64,000 bases of DNA from Panorpa germanica (GCA_963678705.1 OY783223.1:4712001-4776000), one strand, 5' to 3'. Shown: positions 46,898 to 58,954, numbered from the stretch's first letter. Made by a program: numbers and translations. The notes: a model not told the origin generated them from the letters alone.

Positions 46898-48298
46898 TTA
46901 AAAATTGACGGAGATATATATATTTAAAGTTGGAATTTCGTTTCACCGGGTAATATTTCTTGATGTCAAGTACTCAATAGAATATAATAAGTAATCGAAT
47001 TTATTTATCGTTGTATATCACGACGTTATATGAAAATTTTATGTGTTGTAGTAACAGGTGCGCTGTGACGTTTAATTCTGCATCTCTGTTACACTTATCT
47101 TGTTTAACAGGGATGATAAAGACAGTGAAATAGTAGTGGAGAAGAAGAGAAGGAAGGAAATGACGTGAATGAAGTGAAAATAAAAACGTCAATTAACTTA
47201 TATTTCAATAAAGAATTTTAAAAAACCTTCACAACCTAATTGTCATCCTGTGGTTGCTAGCGTTGTTTAATATTTACCTTCATCTCAGTCTAATTTTAAT
47301 CCGGCACTGTATATATCATATTCCTCTAATCCTCAGATTCATAACAAATGCCTATTAAATTATTTTACGTAGAGTAGAATACAAAGAGACATTTATTTTT
47401 AAAATTTAATTCTTTTTAAGTTCCACATAATTCTCGTTCTCCTACTTTTATATTTTAATACCAACATTTTAATTTATTTATTTACCTACAAAAGTATATC
47501 ACTGAATAATAACTCAAGAGTTGGCAAAAAGTACAACGAACGAATGAACGAAGAAGTCACTGCTAACAAATTCTAATTCTTGCATACGATTTATATTTAC
47601 TGTTATTAGACTGTGAATGTACTTCCTAGGATACAATATATATTCATTTATTATACTGTATGTTATAATCCTGTAAAGTTATGTTCTAAGCTTAATAGTC
47701 TCATCACATATATGTCACTGAAGTTTAAATGATATTATTATTAAAATATATTTGTTAGATGTATAAAAAAAAAATATTATAATAAAGTTAAGTACCATAT
47801 AGAAAATAAGTTTCTTAATAAGTCTGGAAAGCGAAAGTAAAAATATGAAATATGATATTTGTGTTGTTGTTATAAAACTAAAGTACCTGTCAACTAAAGC
47901 AGAATTCACAACAGCTCTTCTAAGAATATGCAAAGCATAAAAAAATGAAGTTAAAGAAGCATAAGTAATGAAAGCATAATAGAATGAAAAGAAGTCGGTA
48001 ATACTAAAGGATTTTCCACAGCTAAAAGCAATTTTTCAATGATATAAAATTGAAATTTAAGGCTGCATTTTATTGTTTATACAATAAACTTTCTTATGCA
48101 GAGATAAATTACTATTTTGAACATATCTTGAAATTAATTAAGTTCAGAGTTTAAACATTTATTTATTCATTAGTTATTTTTACTAAGAAATTAAAAAAAA
48201 TATATATTTACCAACAAAAAGTTGCGTATTAAACTAAACCATTAACGTCAAGTCAATTGTTTAATTATTTTTAATGAATGTGACATAACATACATTTC
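46898..48298. other. AT-rich non-coding DNA
   Basis: No gene or repeat recognised. Confidence 0.55.
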
Positions 48299-48802
48299 AT
48301 GAATTCTTTCTTTTTCTCCTCGTGTCACTTTCTCTGTCCTTTACTCCTCTACTTTCACATTCGAAACTCCATGTTTCTCCCACTTCCTTTCTCTCTTCTT
48401 CCTTCCTCTCTGTGTCTCCGCCATTCACCTTTTTCCTTCGTTGGCTCCTTTCATCAGCTACACTATTTTCTTTCCTTTGACAATTTTCTTTTCTACTCCT
48501 CCCACTGCTACTCTTACATTTCCTCTACTTACTTGCCTCCTCTCATTAACTCTTCCAGTTTCTTTACACTCTTTATTTTGCTCTCGCATGCATCTCTTAT
48601 GAGTTCCGACGTATTTATTTCTATCCTGCACATTCTGCATACCATTTCCTCTCTCTTTTCCCAATACCTGCTGCTTTTCCTGCAATTCTCTTTACATTTC
48701 TTGTCTCTTTTTCTCCTATATATAATGGTACCACCCTCTCCCATAGTCTCCTATAATTGCTTTTATCAATTTCTTGTTTTTGTATCTCTCAAGGGTATAT
48801 AA
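48299..48802 (-). pseudogene. LINE-B copy 4, diverged C-terminal relic
   Basis: This conspicuous pyrimidine-rich stretch is the antisense of a purine-rich LINE tail. The minus frame 48744-48529 contains RYWEKREEMVCRMCRIE and ends RGGK. It aligns with RYWESSEERKCRMCGAE of LINE-B copy 1. The histidine of the finger is not conserved. Beyond the stop, GANEGKR then a TGA where the others have TGG, then MAE, matches the GGSEGKRWMAE tail of the family. The 167-residue plus-strand frame over the same bases is low-complexity (F, S, L) and is an antisense shadow. Older than copies 1-3. Confidence 0.7.
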
Positions 48803-49644
48803 TATTAACGTTTTTTTCAGAAAATATACTTATAACTTAGTATATCTTCCCGCAGTTTAATTCTAGTAACACTGCTGTCATCTACTTTCAAATTGAATAA
48901 CCATACAGTACGGATACGCCTTAACAAAATAATTTTGCATAATTTTACGAACCTAATCAATTATTTTATCACAAAACTGTTATCTCATAATTTATAAACA
49001 TTGAACTTTTAACTTCAGTGATATTACATACTATCCCGTAGTATTCTGGGACAATAACAGAGTCTGCGCAAGTATTGATCGTGTTGTTAACGTTTTAGTA
49101 CGGGGTGCACCAGAAAACAGGAGGCACTACTATAGTAAGACGGAAAACTCATCAAAGAAGTGGATGAATTCTATGAGCGAATAAACGAAGGAACTCCTGA
49201 CACTGGTGTTCAATTAATTTCTGCATTCACTACGTCTTCAAGTTTCATATTTTATCTCAAAAGATATTACTTTAAAAGAAATCATTTTACCACAAACTAA
49301 ATTTAAAAAAATTAACTTAATGTAACTAGATACAGTGTTGCTCTAGGTACATCTTAAAATTAATTTAAAATTTTCTTTATGTTAAGAGAAAAATATTATT
49401 TTATTTTTCCGAATTTCGGATAATAACTTGTTCTTTAAAACTTTCTAGCGCTTCTATATAATCCTGTAAGTTCACGTATCTAATGTTAAATGTTAAATAC
49501 AAATATCTGAAAAACTTTGGGTCAATTGGGCCCAGACCATTATTCCACTGGGTCAATTTGACCGAGAAGACAATGAAATAAAATATTTTTTGATTTAATT
49601 TTTAAATCGCAATTCTATGTATAAATTTAATAATTTAACTTGTA
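48803..49644. other. AT-rich non-coding DNA
   Basis: Contains the paired words GGGTCAATTGGGCCC (49519-49533) and TGGGTCAATTTGACC (49548-49562), perhaps part of an old repeat. No gene. Confidence 0.5.
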
Positions 49645-49760
49645 TATTTAATTACGAGTACAATATTTCATTTTTTAGCACTCAACTTTATTTCAAAAAT
49701 TTGGTATATTTTTACTTGATTTGTAAATTAGGTACCAAAGTTAGCTTATATACAATTGCC
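49645..49760 (+). repeat. Dispersed repeat R6, copy 2
   Basis: Collinear with 33715-33850 (TTTCAAAAATTTGGTAT, GATTTGTAAATTAG, GTACCAAAGTTAGCTTATAT). The 74-residue frame at 49617-49841 lies over it and is not conserved. Confidence 0.6.
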
Positions 49761-50164
49761 CTTTCGAAAACAGCAACCTCGCCTCTAAATTATTTCAGAA
49801 ATTTTTCCGAAATTACCTTTCGGATAAAACTGCAACTGTGAAAGAGATTAAGGCGCTAAATGTAGATAAAAGCTTACACTGAATATGCAGAAATGAAACG
49901 CAACTTACAATATGAAACGCAGAAATATTTTTGTATATATTTCATATAATCTATTTCAAATTTGCCGGAATGTAATATAGTAATTTGCAATTTTAAAATT
50001 CGTGAATAATTTTATATAAAATTCCAAAATGAAATGAAAACCAAAAATTCTTGTTTCTGTTATATTTTATTTATATTTATTATATATATATTATATATGG
50101 AAAAATTCATATGAATAAATTTACCCCTGTGGTTGAGCATTTAATATTAAAATATTAAAATCCG

Positions 50165-50167
<3 letters not shown>

Positions 50168-50239
<72 letters not shown>
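50168..50239. repeat. (TA)n microsatellite, about 36 units
   Basis: Pure TA run followed by TGTGCGTATATC. Confidence 0.97.
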
Positions 50240-50242
<3 letters not shown>

Positions 50243-51451
50243 CGTATATCTATATGAATATATTAGAATGGGGTGAGCTATTTTTGCAGATTTGATTTTC
50301 ACATTCCATTTCGAACCCCTTCCTTTCTTACCCAATTATTTCAACCCCTGATTTTCAAGCACCACAAAATGCGAACATATTAAAAATGTTATACTAATAC
50401 GAACTCATTCCTATATAATCTCATATGAACCTTTACTAACGCACCCCCCCACCCTTATTCAGACAAAATTCCTCCCTCCCACAAGCGATGACGACGGCCG
50501 ATGGGTACATCTACCATATGCCAAGAAAGTATATTTTTAATTTTCTTTTTATAAAAGAAACTCGATAAAAGACAAACTTTTGCTACTCAATAAGTAAAGA
50601 AAATGTGTGGTTGATGTTTTTCAGGTTTTTCTGTTTTTCCAGGGGACTCAAAACCCCCTAGACGCCGACTTTTACTATTTTCAAGTTCTAAAAAGACTTT
50701 GTGCAAATCCATACCACGTCAAAAACTTTTATATGGATATATGAACTACTTGACTTAGAATTTTTTCCTTTTTGTTTTTAGTTAGAGTATATATGATATT
50801 TGAGAGACTACGAGACACTATATACGAATGGTTGTCAAACTGTAATGAGAATTTATTACTCGAATCAAAACCATTTCTAGAGGGCAAATGATGACACTGT
50901 AAACACAAAACTTTGTAAACCTAACGTTATGTTTAATTATGAACCAATTAAAAGCAAAAGACATTAAACATATTTTTCTAACATATTAATTTAATATGGA
51001 ACTTTACATAATCTTGCATATAAAGTACACACTTTTACATAAAAGTAAGGTTTATTTATCATAAAATAGTTATCGTTCAGATTTTTGTACAAAGTGACAA
51101 AGGTATAGCTATTTCAAATTTTAATTTTTGTTTTACCGCCTAATTTTTAGTCATATTTTTGACGTTATAGAATTTGTATTGAAGTATGTAAAATAATAAG
51201 TAACTGATTTTATTTATTGTTGTTGACCACCTTTATAATATTAAAATATTATGTGTTGTTCGAAACGGATGTGACTCATACAGAAATGGAAATATACAGA
51301 AGGGAAGAGGACATGAAAGGATGGAGGAAAGAACCAAACATGGCTTCAAAGAATTAGTCATTCTTTAAAATATATTTTGGTTTTTTAATAATTAAAAAAA
51401 TAAAAACGACTAAAATATTGCAGTTGAACATTTGTGGTCAGGATAACTAAT
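50240..51451. other. AT-rich non-coding DNA
   Basis: No gene; C-rich patches at about 50441-50452 and 50470-50482 only. Confidence 0.55.
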
Positions 51452-51495
51452 TCTATCAATATATAATACACTTTTATAGAAAATAAGGCATGGTT
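51452..51495 (-). mobile_element. MITE-1 terminal fragment
   Basis: TATCAATATATAATACACTT followed by TTATAGAAAATAAGGCATGG matches the terminus-proximal 40 bp of the reversed MITE-1 at 52670-52715. The rest of the element is missing. Confidence 0.5.
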
Positions 51496-51605
51496 TTATC
51501 AAGCTCATTAAAAAATTGGAGTCTTACAGATGAATAACAAATAATAAAATATTAAACAAAATACTTATAAAGAAAAAATCTGAAACATCTCTATTATAAT
51601 ACAAC

Positions 51606-51690
51606 ATCTTTAAGTCCGGGAATCGAATTCGAACACACAGCGGTCTGACGTTAAGTATACATTCCTGTACGTAACACAGTGGCCGGTGTC
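51606..51690 (-). repeat. tRNA-derived SINE head, degenerate
   Basis: On the minus strand GAATTCGATTCCCGG is a B-box-like T-arm preceded by ACTTAACGTCAGACCGCTGT, which has the spacing and look of an anticodon arm. The D-arm and acceptor stem are not recognisable. It resembles the segment at 29965-30040 in its T-arm. Not a functional tRNA. Confidence 0.4.
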
Positions 51691-52090
51691 ATCTAATTAA
51701 ACTATAAAAACATATTAAATATAAGTATAAAATAAATGAGAAAAAAATTCCTTTAAAATTCAGGTAGAATAACATTTTTAAATTGTTATATTATGAAGGT
51801 ATGAAAATGGAATGCTGCCGCGGTGGTAACTGTTAAATCCAATGTAATTACAACCTCCCCCCTTCCCACACTAAGGGTTGAAACACTTTAGTGAAGGTAC
51901 AGGGTGTGCATAATCATCACATAATAAGAAAACTCAATTAACTAATAAAAAACTGAAAATTTCGCGCTCCTCAACCTAGTGTTAACTTATTTGGTAATCG
52001 CAATGTCGATATATTAACGATCTTGGCTGGATTACTGTAGTATGTGCGACTAAAGTGAGTTGTATAAACACTCGCTTTATTCGATATGGT
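51691..52090. other. AT-rich non-coding DNA
   Basis: No feature recognised. Confidence 0.55.
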
Positions 52091-52729
52091 AATGGGCTTG
52101 TGTCCTCATTTTTTAGTCGTCGATTTTTTAATTGTTGGTTGAAATTAATGTTAATAAATGTATATTGGCGTGTCTATTTTATTAAATATCTAAATGTTGA
52201 TGGAGATATAGCAATTAAAAGTTTGAATTGTAGTTTTAGCGCTAGAAATGGTCGGCCATATTTGTATGACGTGAAATATATTTTAACGTCAGTTATTTGT
52301 TGAGTAAGTCAGTGCTATGGTAATGTTTTGTAGCTGATGGTAGTCAAATAATCAAGTCAAGTCAAAGAATAATAAGTTTTTATTTTATTTAACCCTGCTA
52401 AGGCAGACATAATATTGAAATTTGATTGTTCCTTGAAATAGCTGTAAATAATATTTGATATTTTGATATATAAATACATATAACAGAGATTTATGATTTG
52501 TAAGGTTGGTAAACTTACACAAGGATTGTGATGTCACATGCACTTGGAATGTGTACAACGTTGAATCCCTTTAATAATTAAAGAGACAAAAGGAGTTTTT
52601 TAATTGTTAATATCTCCTAACATATAAGGAGTAATTAAAAAATAATTGGACATTTGAGGTTCTAGTAACCCACTTTATCAATATATAGTACACTTTTATA
52701 GAAATTAAGACATAGGACACAAGCTCATT
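52091..52729 (-). mobile_element. MITE-1 copy 5, complete, reverse orientation
   Basis: 639 bp. It starts AATGGGCTTGTGTCCTC and ends AGGACACAAGCTCATT, so one terminal repeat has a single change. The interior is the reverse complement of copies 1-4. The 82-residue frame at 52055-52303 straddles its end and is not a gene. Confidence 0.9.
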
Positions 52730-53774
52730 CTAAAGTACTATCCGGTTTTTTTTGTAACCTTGCGTATATTTAACGTCCATTTGGTGATGTGCCTGAGACA
52801 CTCCTAGTTCCGGCTAGACTTTTACCATGTTCTTACAATTATTAACATATAATATATGATGTACGACCTCGATCACCCTGTTTGTCCTCCAACGTTTCAT
52901 TGCTGGAACCATAAAAAAGCATGGGTAGGTGAATTGGGATGGAAATGGAATAAAAAAACCTCCCTGGGTTATCCGTCAAGCAGTGCTTAAAGTGATGGAA
53001 TGCGCGGCTACGAACAGAATGCTAGCAACTAATTTTTGTAGGGTTCTAACTAATGTAAGGGGTGATTTTTGTTTATTTTTTATTTTCTTCATATTTCATT
53101 TCGTTGAATTAAACCGTACAAAAGATTTATATAGTGATATTATATGAGATTCTAGCTGTCTTATTTTACGGGAAAGAATAATGAATGCAAGGATGTTTTA
53201 AGTGTCTCAAATGTACAGTATGGTAACGTTCTGGGGTGTAATTAAGAATATTTTTTATTTTATACTCTAATTACAATAAGGGATGTTCTGAAATAAATTA
53301 AATTTAAGTTGTATAAATAATGTAAGACATGACACGGTGTATCAATAAGACCTGACTGTTTTAAATTTGCCGCCATTTTACAAGAGTGTCATTTCAACAT
53401 TTGAAATTTGATATATGCAGACTAGACACTTGGGAAATTAGTTTTACAATGGTATAGAGAACAAAATCCTTAAAGAAATAGAGAAAATTTATTATTAAAA
53501 TAATGGATCAATTGATATTTTACCAAAATGTTTTGTTATAAGATGTTTTTGTTAGTTGAGTATATAACTCACAACTATCAAAGTAAAATTATTTTTCGGC
53601 TTATGAAAAATATGGATAATAACTAATATTTAAATAAAGTATTTTACAGATACGCAGAACTGAAACACTAGGTGGGAATGGCCCTTAAATAGGAATAAGA
53701 AGTAAGCATTAGTTTATCTGTAAAGAAATAATTAAAATCGACTTCTAAATTAGTCTCCCACGGCAAACAACTAC
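52730..53774. other. AT-rich non-coding DNA
   Basis: The 72-residue frame at 52929-53147 has mixed composition but no recognisable motif. Confidence 0.5.
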
Positions 53775-54165
53775 AAAATAAGGAAACAGATACTGGGAAA
53801 GTAGTGAGGAAAGAAAGTGTAGAATGTGTGGAGCGGAGGACGAAACACTGGAGCACATTAAGTTTGAGTGTAAGGAAAAAGTAGCGAGCGAAAGGAATAT
53901 TGGCCAGCTATTAAAGGGAGGCAGTGAAGGAAAGAGGTGGATGGCGGAAATAGTAAGAAGGAAAGGAAAAACAGGAGTATAAATAAGCTGGTGGAGAATA
54001 ATAGAGAGGGTCAAAAGAAGAAGAAGCAGAAAGCACTTTTGGAAGTAGTAAAAGTCTAGAATATTTTAAGTTTAGTTTTAAGTTTGAATGTATATAGGAA
54101 TAAAATGTATTAGAAATATAATACTGTAGATTGTAAAGCCGAAAGGCACACACAATTAATATATA
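53775..54165 (+). pseudogene. LINE-B copy 1: ORF2 C-terminus and 3' UTR
   Basis: The plus frame from 53782 to the TAA at 53980-53982 reads GNRYWESSEERK, the finger CRMCGAEDETLEHIKFEC (C-x2-C-x8-H-x4-C), then LLKGGSEGKRWMAEIVRR and the stop. This is the usual end of ORF2 in a group of LINEs frequent in insects. An in-frame stop sits just upstream at 53779-53781, where copy 3 has a sense codon. The 3' UTR has a ~110 bp deletion relative to copies 2 and 3. It ends with a GCC-GAAA-GGC hairpin (54138-54147) and a TA-rich tail. 5' truncated. Confidence 0.85.
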
Positions 54166-54170
54166 TAATA

Positions 54171-54917
54171 ATAACTACAAAATAAAGCTATAATCTTTTC
54201 CCCATTACACTGTAAACTTACAAGTCAGCTTCACACACATACGTATACATACACTGTTATATACAAGCTTATTTACTTATTGTTTAGTACTATATCAATA
54301 GTACTTTGTTTTACAACAGTAACAGTACTTTCTAAGAGTGTATTTTATTCCCATTAGAACAAATGGCTATCCAGCTGCATGACTGTTTCCAGACTTATGT
54401 TTCTTCAGTTTAAGACATACAACTTTACTTGTACTTGTTTCTATAGCTATTTCTTTTATACTTCATTTTGTTCGACTTCTTAGTTCTTCATCTTTAATAT
54501 ATAAATAAATTGGTGAAAGAAATAAAACTGTATTACCAGTATCTAAGTTTCTAAAACTTATATAGAAAAATAAGTTAATAGTTATATATCCTGATGACCC
54601 AAACATCTAAATATTGATTTTCCAGTTAATTAATAAGATATCTTCGAATATTATGTTTTGGGATAACGACAAAATAACTATTTCAGATATTCATTAAGTT
54701 TATCTGCATTACAATTTTCATAAGTTATATTTTTGAGTTGTTAGAGTTTGGAATCAGGTAGATGATACTATTTGACAACAATATATTAATTTAATGAGTA
54801 TTCCTAACCAAGTTAAACTGCTGATAAAGCTGGTGAGGCAGGGAAGAGCTAGAGTACGTAATTTTCTTTATTTATTTTATTTGGCAGAATGAAAACAATT
54901 TATAGAATAAGTGATAA
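54171..54917. other. AT-rich non-coding DNA
   Basis: No gene or repeat recognised. Confidence 0.55.
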
Positions 54918-55073
54918 TTGATTAAAACTTTTCCTGTAAATTCTAAATTTTTGTTAAGTGATTCAAAATTAATTAGTGAACTATTGAAATATTTAGAAAT
55001 TTGTAAAATAGAATTATAAAATGGTAAATATGAAATAATAAAAGTCAAGGCACATAAATAAATTAAAAAAAAA
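54918..55073 (+). pseudogene. LINE-A copy 4: last codons and tail
   Basis: Begins at TTGATTAAAACTTTTCCTGT and carries the final ~30 codons of LINE-A ORF2, a 3' UTR lacking the GATGGTGGCTATGACG segment, and an A-rich tail ending at 55073. Heavily 5' truncated, a typical outcome of target-primed reverse transcription. Confidence 0.75.
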
Positions 55074-55380
55074 CATATTGATAGGAAGAAAACTACGTTC
55101 CATTCAAGGCAAAGGGTAAGCTACGTTAGGCTATATAAAAGAAGGAAGGAAGCGAAAAAGGGGGTTCCAATGAGGGCAAAATTGAACCACGTGGTACCCT
55201 AATATGTATTGTCTTTTTTTGGCATTTAAATCCAGTACTATTTTGCTTCACTTTCAATTGATGATAGTTTCAGATAGCGGTGTACTATCCCAGAGCAAAA
55301 AACGCGTAGATTGAATCGAAAATATATATCAACACATAAAATATTTAATTACTCATATTTCTTATCATCTTATTCTTTTT
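55074..55380. other. Non-coding spacer between two LINE-A tails
   Basis: About 300 bp, unrecognised, lying between the convergent tails of LINE-A copies 4 and 5. Confidence 0.55.
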
Positions 55381-55562
55381 TTAATTATTTATTTATTTAT
55401 TTGCCTTGACTTTTAATCGTCATAACCACCATCAAACATTTTTTATACATATTTTACATTTTATAATTCAATTTTACAAATTTCCAAATATTTAAATAAT
55501 TCACTAATTAATTATGAATCACTTAACAAAAATGTAGTATTAACAGAAAAAGTTTTATCATC
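55381..55562 (-). pseudogene. LINE-A copy 5: 3' end, reverse orientation
   Basis: The reverse complement contains the terminal ORF2 codons, ATGTTTGATGGTGGTTATGA and the A-rich tail (ATAAATAAATAAATAATTAA at 55381-55400). The 5' truncation point is at about 55562. It retains the UTR block missing from copy 4, so the two are independent insertions. Confidence 0.8.
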
Positions 55563-55954
55563 TTAATTTGAAAGATTATATATTTAATATAAAAATAAAA
55601 TAAATAAAACAGTTTCGCAATCTTTGGTATACAAATAAAACAAACAATAGACAAATAACTATATGATTGTTTTTATTTTGTTTCACCGCGTATGTAAGAG
55701 CGAGACAACGATATATAACAAGTAGTAAATAGTGAAGTTTTACTGCTGTTGTCTTTATTTGATCTTGTTGACAACTTATTTCAATTTACTGATGGATTTG
55801 TTTATAGATATTTCAATTTAATATCCTTAAATAAATTATTTATATGATGGAATATAAATAATAAGGTTTCTGTACAATATTCTACCTAAACCAATTAAAA
55901 TGAAATATAAATTCCTAGTACTGAATCGTAATAATTTAAATATGAAAAATGTAC

Positions 55955-56172
55955 TATAGTTCAAATTGCGAGAGTTCGACGGCGACTCATACTTAAAACA
56001 AGTTGCGGGGTATAAACTGCCGATATAATTAAAAAGCACTGACTCACTTATTTTTCTATAATGTATATAGAAACGAATAAGATAAAATTCATTATCGTAT
56101 TATAGATTTATGCCGCTCTTATTACCTCTTTTAAGTATAAGTCGCCGCCGAACTCTCGTGATTTGGATTATA
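55955..56172. mobile_element. MITE-3 copy 2
   Basis: 218 bp. The left end TATAGTTCAAATTGCGAGAG is followed by TTCGACGGCGACTCATACTT. The right end (reverse complement) is TATAATCCAAATCACGAGAG then TTCGGCGGCGACTTATACTT. The ~43 bp terminal repeats match copy 1 (45397-45570). The interior is longer than in copy 1 and non-coding. Confidence 0.87.
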
Positions 56173-56218
56173 TACATTTTTTTAATGATGATTTGTAATT
56201 AATATATTACAGATTAAT

Positions 56219-56408
56219 AATGATGATATTTGGAGCTGACAGAACTCACTGTGCATAATGTTAAGTAATTACAAAATTCGATAAAAAGGAATTGACAATT
56301 AAAATAATAAACTTTAAATATCGTTTTTTTGATTTCAGGCATGATAGTATGATTTAAGTTAAACAGTGTAATTATTATAATGTGTATGTAAATTACTAAA
56401 ATAAAAGT
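56219..56408 (+). repeat. Dispersed repeat R4, copy 2
   Basis: Direct match to 14405-14620, without the TTAATTAAAGGA expansion. It begins about 45 bp after MITE-3 copy 2. Confidence 0.7.
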
Positions 56409-58089
56409 CGCAAAAGATGCAAGTGCAAAGATATTAATTAACCAGACTATATATATATTCTGGTATGTACCAGTGTGGCGATACTTTAGAAACAAAAATC
56501 TTTTTTTAAAGACCACTTTGTTTCTTTTATGATTCTCTTTTAAAAACACAACCACACCATCGCAATGAATGAAGGCAGACTTTATTCCTAGTTGGAAAAA
56601 CAGATTCTTGTTAATATATAATAAGGGTTAAAGTGTTTATTGCAAAACAAACGACCATCATGGAACCCTGCAAAACGTAGGTACAGGGTTAGCCTTATTA
56701 CCTAACCCGAGTGTAGACACGTGACGACGATAAAATGTCGAGATTGTTTTAGTGAAACGTCGGTTGGTCTATTTACAAAGTCCGACTCATTATCTAGTGC
56801 ACAACTTTCTCATTAAAAATATTTTTAATAAAGAAAATATTACCACACCGAATTATTATAAAGATACATATACAAGTGTTTCAAAAATACAATTACGTGC
56901 GAGAAATACGTTTGCTAAAATATTAGAAAATAAACTTACTTTTCCAACTAGCTGTAGTAGTCCTCTATATACACTAACCACTATTTTGCAAAGCACTGCA
57001 CAAAATTCTGAGGTATTCCTATAAAAAACACTATACGACTACACTAACCGCGACGACCTTCCGCTAAGAAACACAAATCACAACTAAATATTATTTTAAA
57101 ATGTAATATTATTTATAATATCTTCATTATTGTTTAAACGTGTTTGAACAAGTCTCAAGTTTAGCAGTAATTATCCCCACACTTTCTACGAACTAAAATC
57201 ATGAGATGCAGCTGCAACCAATCACGTCAGAGCACCGATCATTGCTCTCTGTGCAGGTGGCTAAATATAAACAACTTATTGACGCGTTGTTGCCATGGTT
57301 ACATAAATGAAATGAAATTAATGTTTACATAAATTTACAATGGTGCATGATCAAAATAATTAATTGAAATAAATAATTTTGACTGTTGTGTAAAAGAGAT
57401 TTCAATGATTTTAAGACAATTCTGTCTTAAGACAAAACGAAATCTGCTTTAGTTCACGATGTAATTAAGGTAAGTAATTTTATCAAGAAAGTTAGGTTTA
57501 TAATTCATTAGTTTTGACACAAATATCTCGACTTAAAATAAGCACTAACTTTAGAACACTTTCCCACCAAATTGCTGAAGACTAAACTCAAGTTTCCTGA
57601 TTTATAACAGAGTTATCTCACTGTCTTCACTGTGTTCTTGTGCTAATACTCATTCTACTTTCTACCTTACAAAATGAAAGTACAGGTTTAATAAATTTTT
57701 TTTTTTATTTCAGATATAAAAATTCTTCTTATTTTTCTTTATATTCCATATTATATAAATATTATACGAACTAAACAAACAAAAGTTACTTTTTAAAGTA
57801 ACTTTTTTATTATTATATTTATTTGTCTTGAAAAGATTTTTGTTACACAGAAAAAGAAGAGGCTGGATTAGATCAGGGGTGGCAAAAACATGTGACAAGG
57901 ACTACGATTTATAACAGATTTTAACTTCATAAAGAAGTTAGAACGGTAAAAGTGTATTGGCTATTATTTTGTGTTAATTTGACGTGTATAATGCAATATT
58001 TTAATATTTATAACTGTATTCCATTAAATGTTTTGATTCTATAAGTTTTAAGAGCTCGGATTTTTTCTGATTTAACACAAAAGTTCTCT
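56409..58089. other. Non-coding DNA; possible minus-strand first exon
   Basis: On the minus strand, 57070-56945 is less AT-rich (GCGGAAGGTCGTCGCGGTTA) and ends at a good donor, GGAAAAGTAAGT. Upstream (57190-57260) lie CTGACGTGATTGG and CpG-bearing sequence. This could be a promoter with a non-coding first exon, but no second exon is recognised. A perfect 12 bp arm palindrome is at 57781-57806. Otherwise empty. Confidence 0.35.
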
Positions 58090-58330
58090 CTTTCAATTAG
58101 GCGGTTAAATTTGATACTTGATTGTCTGAAAGCATGCCTTTTAGCTCACCAATGATGTTGCGTTTGGTTCGTTGAGCTTGATATTATGGACAGGTTACTA
58201 GGAGAGGATGGACTGCCATTTGCGTCTGACAGTTGTTGCACTATAGAACTGTAGTTTTATTCATTATATGTTGATATGTGAAGTAAAATTCTCATTCACC
58301 GTTTTTATTTTATTTCTAATTTTGTATTTA
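58090..58330 (-). pseudogene. LINE-D: terminal zinc-finger fragment
   Basis: On the minus strand 58240-58187 reads CNNCQTQMAVHPLLVTC, a C-x2-C-x7-H-x5-C finger. Then, after one stop, it reads YQAQRTKRNIIGELKGML and ends SNLTA with a TAA near 58104. Finger, then CP-Y...R, then a short helical tail is the usual C-terminus of Jockey-like LINE ORF2. A stop also lies just before the first cysteine. The sequence differs from LINE-A, B and C. No tail seen. Confidence 0.65.
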
Positions 58331-58390
58331 ATTTGAATTGTAGAGCATATAGGAATATGCTTAATTTAGAATTTAATTACTTTGTCTTAA

Positions 58391-58950
58391 GCCTCATTCC
58401 CACTCATTGTTATAACATTTAATTTACTGTTTTTATTTAATACTGTAATCTAGATTTCAGGTTTTCGTTTAAGCATTCCTTTTCACATTTTAATTTAGGT
58501 TTAGATAATTTAGTTGGTACGCATGCGTCTTACTAATAATAATAATACAAATAATACCTCATCATCTAATTTCATTTCTTGAATGAGGTTATTGAAATAC
58601 TCCTGTCACGATTGGTCACGATTCCTTTTATTTTTTTCATTTTCTATCAAAATAATACCTGCAGCAATAACACAAATCCTTCTTCTTTTAACTATTTCTG
58701 CTATTAGTAATTTACGCTGCATTTATTAAATTATATTATACACAACAATCAATTGTTTTTACTTCTTTATTTTTGACAGATTGTCACATTTTGGAGGTTA
58801 AGAAAACTTAAAAAATAAATCAAATTAAAAATGGTACCGTGAATGACTACGCGTATTGCCATATGCTAAACAATTTAAATTAAATATAAAACAGAAAATT
58901 AAATAATATATAATTTAATTATATAAAATTAAAGCAGTGAGTGGGAATGA
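58391..58950 (+). mobile_element. MITE-2 copy 2
   Basis: Left end CATTCCCACTCATTG and right end CAGTGAGTGGGAATG. The outer blocks match 16841-17351, while the middle (~58530-58760) is a different, AT-rich segment. It is non-coding and may be a distinct subfamily or carry an internal replacement. Confidence 0.75.
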
Positions 58951-58954
58951 TATT

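Noticed and set aside
48299..48802. 167-residue plus-strand ORF rich in F, S and L
   Set aside because: Low-complexity antisense of a purine-rich LINE-B relic; the minus strand carries the recognisable motifs.
53745..54153. Minus-strand ORFs of 89 and 80 residues
   Set aside because: Antisense of LINE-B copy 1, whose plus strand encodes the zinc-finger C-terminus.
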